From positions 1-8,983 of the forward strand of contig JBAZYB010000168.1 of the NCBI GenBank assembly GCA_041659545.1: DNA of 8,983 nucleotides. Direction: 5' to 3'. This document shows, one piece after another, positions 5,623-8,983 of this stretch (the stretch's first letter is position 1; each line of letters starts with the position of its first letter). Position numbers and translations under genes: made by a program. Source of the stretch: Hyphomicrobium_A sp041659545 (GTDB lineage: Bacteria > Pseudomonadota > Alphaproteobacteria > Rhizobiales > Hyphomicrobiaceae). The notes beneath the pieces were generated by a model. The model worked only from the letters and a program-made list of their open reading frames with translations, did not search any database and was not told the origin of the DNA.

Positions 5623-8412
5623 ATGGATAAGGCGATCCAACACACAGCTCCGTATTTCGACTCTCGCCAGCTGCGCGCAGAGCTAACGGCCAACTTCCGT
5701 GCCAACGGGGACGACGCGGCCAAGGCGCGCGGCGCCCTCATCGAGCGGCTGAAGGAGCTGGTCGCGGAGGCGCGGGATGCCGCGCGGCGGGGCCTCGAGG
5801 CCGATCACAGCGGCCGGCGGTGCGCGTCGGGGCTTTCCCATTTTCAGGACGAGTTGATCCGCGTCCTCTACGACTACACTGTCGCGCACGTCTATCGCGC
5901 TACGAACCCGTCCGATGCCGAACGCATGGCTATCGTCGCCACCGGCGGCTATGGCCGCGCGTTGCTGGCGCCGGGCTCCGACATCGATCTGCTTTTCCTG
6001 CTCCCCTATAAGCAGACGGCTTGGGGCGAGAGCGTCGCCGAATACATGCTCTACATGCTGTGGGACCTAGGCTTCAAGGTCGGGCATGCGACGCGCACGG
6101 TCGACCAATGCGTGAAGATGAGTTCTGACATCACGGTGCGTACGGCGCTGCTCGATGCGCGTCTCATCCATGGTGACGCGCAGCTGTACGCCGAGTTCGA
6201 GGATCGTTTCCACAACGAGGTGGTGGTCGGTTCGGCGCGTGCCTTTATCGACGCCAAGATGGCCGAGCACGACACCCGGCATAGGCAGGTGGGCGGAAGC
6301 CGTTACCGGGTCGAGCCCAACGTCAAGGACGGCAAGGGTGGACTGCGTGACCTGCACACGCTGCACTGGCTGTCGAAGTATCTCTATGGTCAGGGCGTTG
6401 GCGCTGCGACGGTGGCAGCGGGGATCTTCCGTCCGGATGAGGTGACAACATTCCGGCGTTGCGAAGATTTCCTGTGGACCATTCGCTGCTTCCTGCATTT
6501 CTCAAGCGGGCGTGCCGAGGAAGTGCTGACGTTCGATGTCCAGCCGTGGCTGGCGGCGCAACTCGGCTACAAGGATCGAGGCGGACTGCGCGGCGTCGAA
6601 CGGTTCATGAAGCACTACTTCCTCGTAGCCAAGGACGTCGGCGATCTCACGACGATCCTGTGCTCGGCGCTGGAGATGCAGCAACTCAAGGCCTCACCGG
6701 GGATCGGCCGCTTTTTGCACCCGTTGAACTGGAAACAGCGCCGGCAGCTGCGCGCGCGCACCGAGTTTCGCATCGACAATGATCGGTTGAATGTCGCCGA
6801 TCCGGACGTCTTCAAGCGCGATCCTGTCAACCTCGTGCGCTTCTTCGCCGAAGCTCATCTGTCTGGCTCGTTTTTGCACCCCGATGCGATTCGGCTGTTG
6901 CGGCACTCGAAGCGGCTGATAGACGACGATCTGCGCACGAACCCGGAAGCCAACCGCATCTTTGTCGATCTGCTGACGGGGCATGCCAATCCCGAGATGT
7001 CGCTGCGGCGCATGAATGAGGCCGGCGTACTCGGGCGCTTCGTTCCCGATTTCGGGCGCGTCGTCGGCATGACGCAGTTCAACATGTATCACAGCTACAC
7101 CGTCGATGAGCATTTGGTGCGCACGGTCGGCATGCTGGCCGACATTGAGCGCGGCGGAGCGATCGCAGAGTTGCCGCTGTCGACGGAGATCATGGGTTCG
7201 GTCAAGAACCGGCGGGCACTTTATGTCGCCGCGTTCCTACACGATGTCGGCAAGGGTCAAATCGAGGATCACTCGATCGTCGGGGCGCGGATCGCGCGCG
7301 AGCTCTGCCCGCGCTTGGGTCTAACGCCCGCCGAGACCGAAACGACCGTTTGGCTCATCGAGCAACATCTGACGATGAGCAACATCGCGCAGAGCCGCGA
7401 TCTCTCCGATCCGAAGACGATCCGCGACTTTGCAGACGTGGTGCAGAGTCCGGAGCGACTGAAGCTGCTGTTGCTGCTCACGGTCGCCGATATTCGCGCC
7501 GTCGGCCCCGGTGTGTGGAACGGCTGGAAGGGCCAGCTTCTGCGTACTCTCTATTACGAGACCGAGCCGCTCGTTGCCGGTGGTCACACCCAGGTCAAAC
7601 GCAGCCAGCGCATGGCCGAGGCGCAAGAAGCGCTGCGGGGGTCGCTGGCCGATTGGACGCCTGCCGAGATCGAGCGCTACATCGATCGCCACTACCCTGA
7701 TTATTGGCTGCGGACGGATGCCGAGCGGCGGGTTGAGCACGCACGGCTTTTGCGTCGGGCCGAGCAGGAGGGGCTGCATGTTGCCAACGACACGCGCACT
7801 GATGCATTTACCGCAATCACCGAGCTGACCGTCGTTGCGCCGAACCACCCACGCTTGTTGTCGCTATTTGCAGGTGCCTGCGCCGCGACGGGCGCGAACA
7901 TTGCCGGTGCGCATATCATGACGACGCGCGACGGCTATGCCCTCGACACGTTCCTCCTCAACCGCGCATTCAAGGACGACGAGGACGAATTGCGCCGCGG
8001 CAAGCGGATCGGCGAGCTAATCGGCCGGCTTTTGCGCGGCGATGCGTGGCTCGACACGCTGCTGGCGGAGCGGCCGGCGCCGACGCGCCGGTTCATGGCT
8101 TTCACGGTCGAGCCGGACGTGATCATCAACAATGCTCTGTCGGATCAGTTTACGGTTATCGAAGTGGCGGGGCGCGACAGGCCGGGCCTCCTCTACGAGC
8201 TGACGAGCACGCTCTCGAACCTGATGCTGGACATCACCTCGGCGCACGTCACCACCTTCGGCGAGAAGGCTGTCGACGTCTTTTATGTGACAGATCTGAC
8301 GGGCAAAAAACTTGTCAACGAGCCGCGTCAGGAGGCGATCCGCAAGCGCCTGATCGAGGTGCTCGACGGTCGAGGCGACAAGGGCATTGGACGGGTCGCG
8401 CCACCAACCTGA
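5623..8412 (+). CDS. glnD: Bifunctional PII uridylyltransferase / uridylyl-removing enzyme GlnD
   Basis: A 929-residue cytoplasmic nitrogen sensor. It adds UMP to PII proteins (GlnB/GlnK) when glutamine is low and removes it when glutamine is high, and so controls glutamine synthetase and nitrogen gene expression. The nucleotidyltransferase domain has G-G-Y-G-R (108-112) and P-G-S-D-I-D-L (117-123), giving the metal-binding Asp120 and Asp122. The family motif E-P-N-V-K-D-G-K-G-G-L-R-D is at 231-243. An HD domain for UMP removal includes H-S-Y-T-V-D-E-H (490-497) and F-L-H-D-V-G-K-G (538-545, His540-Asp541). Two ACT domains, the expected glutamine sensors, lie at about 734-815 and 843-920; the second has A-G-R-D-R-P-G-L-L near its start. 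Length is close to the alphaproteobacterial norm and somewhat above E. coli (890). Both activities should be intact. The start at 5623 is the first ATG; the N-terminal residues resemble relatives from S-R-Q-L onward. Likely read from the mutS promoter. Confidence 0.98.
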   Translation: MDKAIQHTAPYFDSRQLRAELTANFRANGDDAAKARGALIERLKELVAEARDAARRGLEADHSGRRCASGLSHFQDELIRVLYDYTVAHVYRATNPSDAERMAIVATGGYGRALLAPGSDIDLLFLLPYKQTAWGESVAEYMLYMLWDLGFKVGHATRTVDQCVKMSSDITVRTALLDARLIHGDAQLYAEFEDRFHNEVVVGSARAFIDAKMAEHDTRHRQVGGSRYRVEPNVKDGKGGLRDLHTLHWLSKYLYGQGVGAATVAAGIFRPDEVTTFRRCEDFLWTIRCFLHFSSGRAEEVLTFDVQPWLAAQLGYKDRGGLRGVERFMKHYFLVAKDVGDLTTILCSALEMQQLKASPGIGRFLHPLNWKQRRQLRARTEFRIDNDRLNVADPDVFKRDPVNLVRFFAEAHLSGSFLHPDAIRLLRHSKRLIDDDLRTNPEANRIFVDLLTGHANPEMSLRRMNEAGVLGRFVPDFGRVVGMTQFNMYHSYTVDEHLVRTVGMLADIERGGAIAELPLSTEIMGSVKNRRALYVAAFLHDVGKGQIEDHSIVGARIARELCPRLGLTPAETETTVWLIEQHLTMSNIAQSRDLSDPKTIRDFADVVQSPERLKLLLLLTVADIRAVGPGVWNGWKGQLLRTLYYETEPLVAGGHTQVKRSQRMAEAQEALRGSLADWTPAEIERYIDRHYPDYWLRTDAERRVEHARLLRRAEQEGLHVANDTRTDAFTAITELTVVAPNHPRLLSLFAGACAATGANIAGAHIMTTRDGYALDTFLLNRAFKDDEDELRRGKRIGELIGRLLRGDAWLDTLLAERPAPTRRFMAFTVEPDVIINNALSDQFTVIEVAGRDRPGLLYELTSTLSNLMLDITSAHVTTFGEKAVDVFYVTDLTGKKLVNEPRQEAIRKRLIEVLDGRGDKGIGRVAPPT

Positions 8413-8463
8413 CGGGCGGTCTCTGGCGCAGGCGACTCTCCTTCGTGGCAACCCCGGGGGCGG
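8413..8463. other. Convergent intergenic gap between glnD and the OmpA-like gene
   Basis: A 51-base stretch between two converging stop codons. It contains CCCCGGGG (8452-8459), which is self-complementary but has no loop and no run of T on either strand, so I cannot call an intrinsic terminator here. Confidence 0.5.
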
Positions 8464-8983
8464 TCAGCGTGCGACGACCAGCTCGACGCGGCGGTCGAGC
8501 TGCCAGAGATCCTCCTGGCTGAAATCGCCGCGCTCGACGCCGCTATAGGGTTCCGACTTGCCCTTCGGGATCAGTTCGAGCTGTCCCTTGAAGCCGCCTT
8601 CGCGGAGGAAGTGGGCAACTGTCTCCAGCCGCTCGCGGGAAAGGTCGAGATTGAGGTCATCGCTGCCGCGCTCGTCTGCGTGCCCGGTTAGCGTCACCTT
8701 CGGAAAGTGCTTCAGCTGCAGGTATTCGAGCAGCAGCGAGGCTGCTCGGCGCCCATCGCCAGTGAGCGTCGCCTCGTTGAAGACGAAGGTCACAGGCACC
8801 GGCACGGTGGTGCTCTGCGCGAGACTATGCCGGGTTGGGGCCGGCATGGCGGTCGCTGAGGGATCTGGAACTTCCGGCGCGGCCGGTGGAACCGCTGCTG
8901 CCGCAGGTGCTTCGCTGGCTGCGTCCGAGCGCGCGGTTGCGACCATATCCTCTAAGCTTTTCAGCATGTTCGAGGCGACGGCC
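8464..8983 (-). CDS. OmpA-family peptidoglycan-binding protein, C-terminal part (N-terminus probably outside window)
   Basis: The frame ends in TGA at 8466-8464 and stays open to the right edge, giving 172 visible residues. An ATG at 8967 would give 167 residues (numbering used here), but no Shine-Dalgarno sequence precedes it. No signal peptide follows it either, so it is probably internal and the real start lies beyond the window. Residues about 17-45 are an Ala/Pro-rich linker. Residues about 58-166 are an OmpA-like domain: T-G-H-A-D-E-R-G-S (94-102), N-L-D-L-S-R-E-R (106-113) and the closing D-R-R-V-E-L (158-163). Asp98 and Arg113 have the same spacing as E. coli OmpA Asp271 and Arg286, which hold the diaminopimelate of peptidoglycan. 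The domain should anchor the protein to the cell wall in the periplasm. Not specific enough for a gene name: a lipoprotein, an OmpA porin, or a larger multi-domain protein are all possible. Confidence 0.85.
   Translation of the reverse strand, partial: AVASNMLKSLEDMVATARSDAASEAPAAAAVPPAAPEVPDPSATAMPAPTRHSLAQSTTVPVPVTFVFNEATLTGDGRRAASLLLEYLQLKHFPKVTLTGHADERGSDDLNLDLSRERLETVAHFLREGGFKGQLELIPKGKSEPYSGVERGDFSQEDLWQLDRRVELVVAR
8479..8502. repeat. Perfect 9-base inverted repeat near the end of the OmpA-like gene
   Basis: CAGCTCGAC (8479-8487) and GTCGAGCTG (8494-8502) are exact reverse complements separated by 6 bases. The element begins 67 bases after the glnD stop codon and lies in the last 13 codons of the OmpA-like gene, where it encodes Q-L-D-R-R-V-E-L. 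In RNA from either strand it could fold into a stable GC-rich hairpin. No T run follows on either strand, so it is not a standard intrinsic terminator. It may simply result from codon choice over a conserved motif. Confidence 0.6.

Overview
The window is high-GC DNA that reads as chromosomal sequence from an alphaproteobacterium, most likely of the Hyphomicrobiales (Rhizobiales). The grounds are an intracellular PHB depolymerase, a malic enzyme fused to a phosphotransacetylase-like domain, and a mutS-glnD pair beside that malic enzyme. From memory, the same malic enzyme-mutS-glnD neighbourhood occurs in Sinorhizobium meliloti and relatives. Genus cannot be fixed from the sequence alone.

Layout, left to right. 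The 3' end of an intracellular poly(3-hydroxybutyrate) depolymerase gene (phaZ, + strand) enters from the left edge and stops at 235. Only 9 bases later lies the stop codon of maeB, which is on the - strand with its start at 2527. A 178-base divergent intergenic region (2528-2705) carries a plausible promoter for the rightward genes and a weaker one for maeB. mutS (2706-5579, +) is followed after 43 bases by glnD (5623-8412, +), and the two are probably co-transcribed. A 51-base gap separates glnD from a convergent - strand gene whose visible part encodes an OmpA-like peptidoglycan-binding domain. That gene runs off the right edge.

How the genes relate. PhaZ releases 3-hydroxybutyrate units from storage granules, which become acetyl-CoA. 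The chimeric malic enzyme feeds pyruvate and NAD(P)H from malate, and in characterised relatives it responds to acetyl-CoA. These two belong to the same area of carbon metabolism. GlnD is the nitrogen sensor that uridylylates PII proteins. MutS is the mismatch recognition ATPase. The OmpA-like protein belongs to the cell envelope. These are housekeeping functions with intact catalytic motifs. I see no mobile element, CRISPR array, RNA gene, pseudogene or evidence of horizontal transfer, and no convincing undescribed system. The findings are modest points about gene boundaries, a perfect inverted repeat near the end of the OmpA-like gene, and that gene's incomplete N-terminus.
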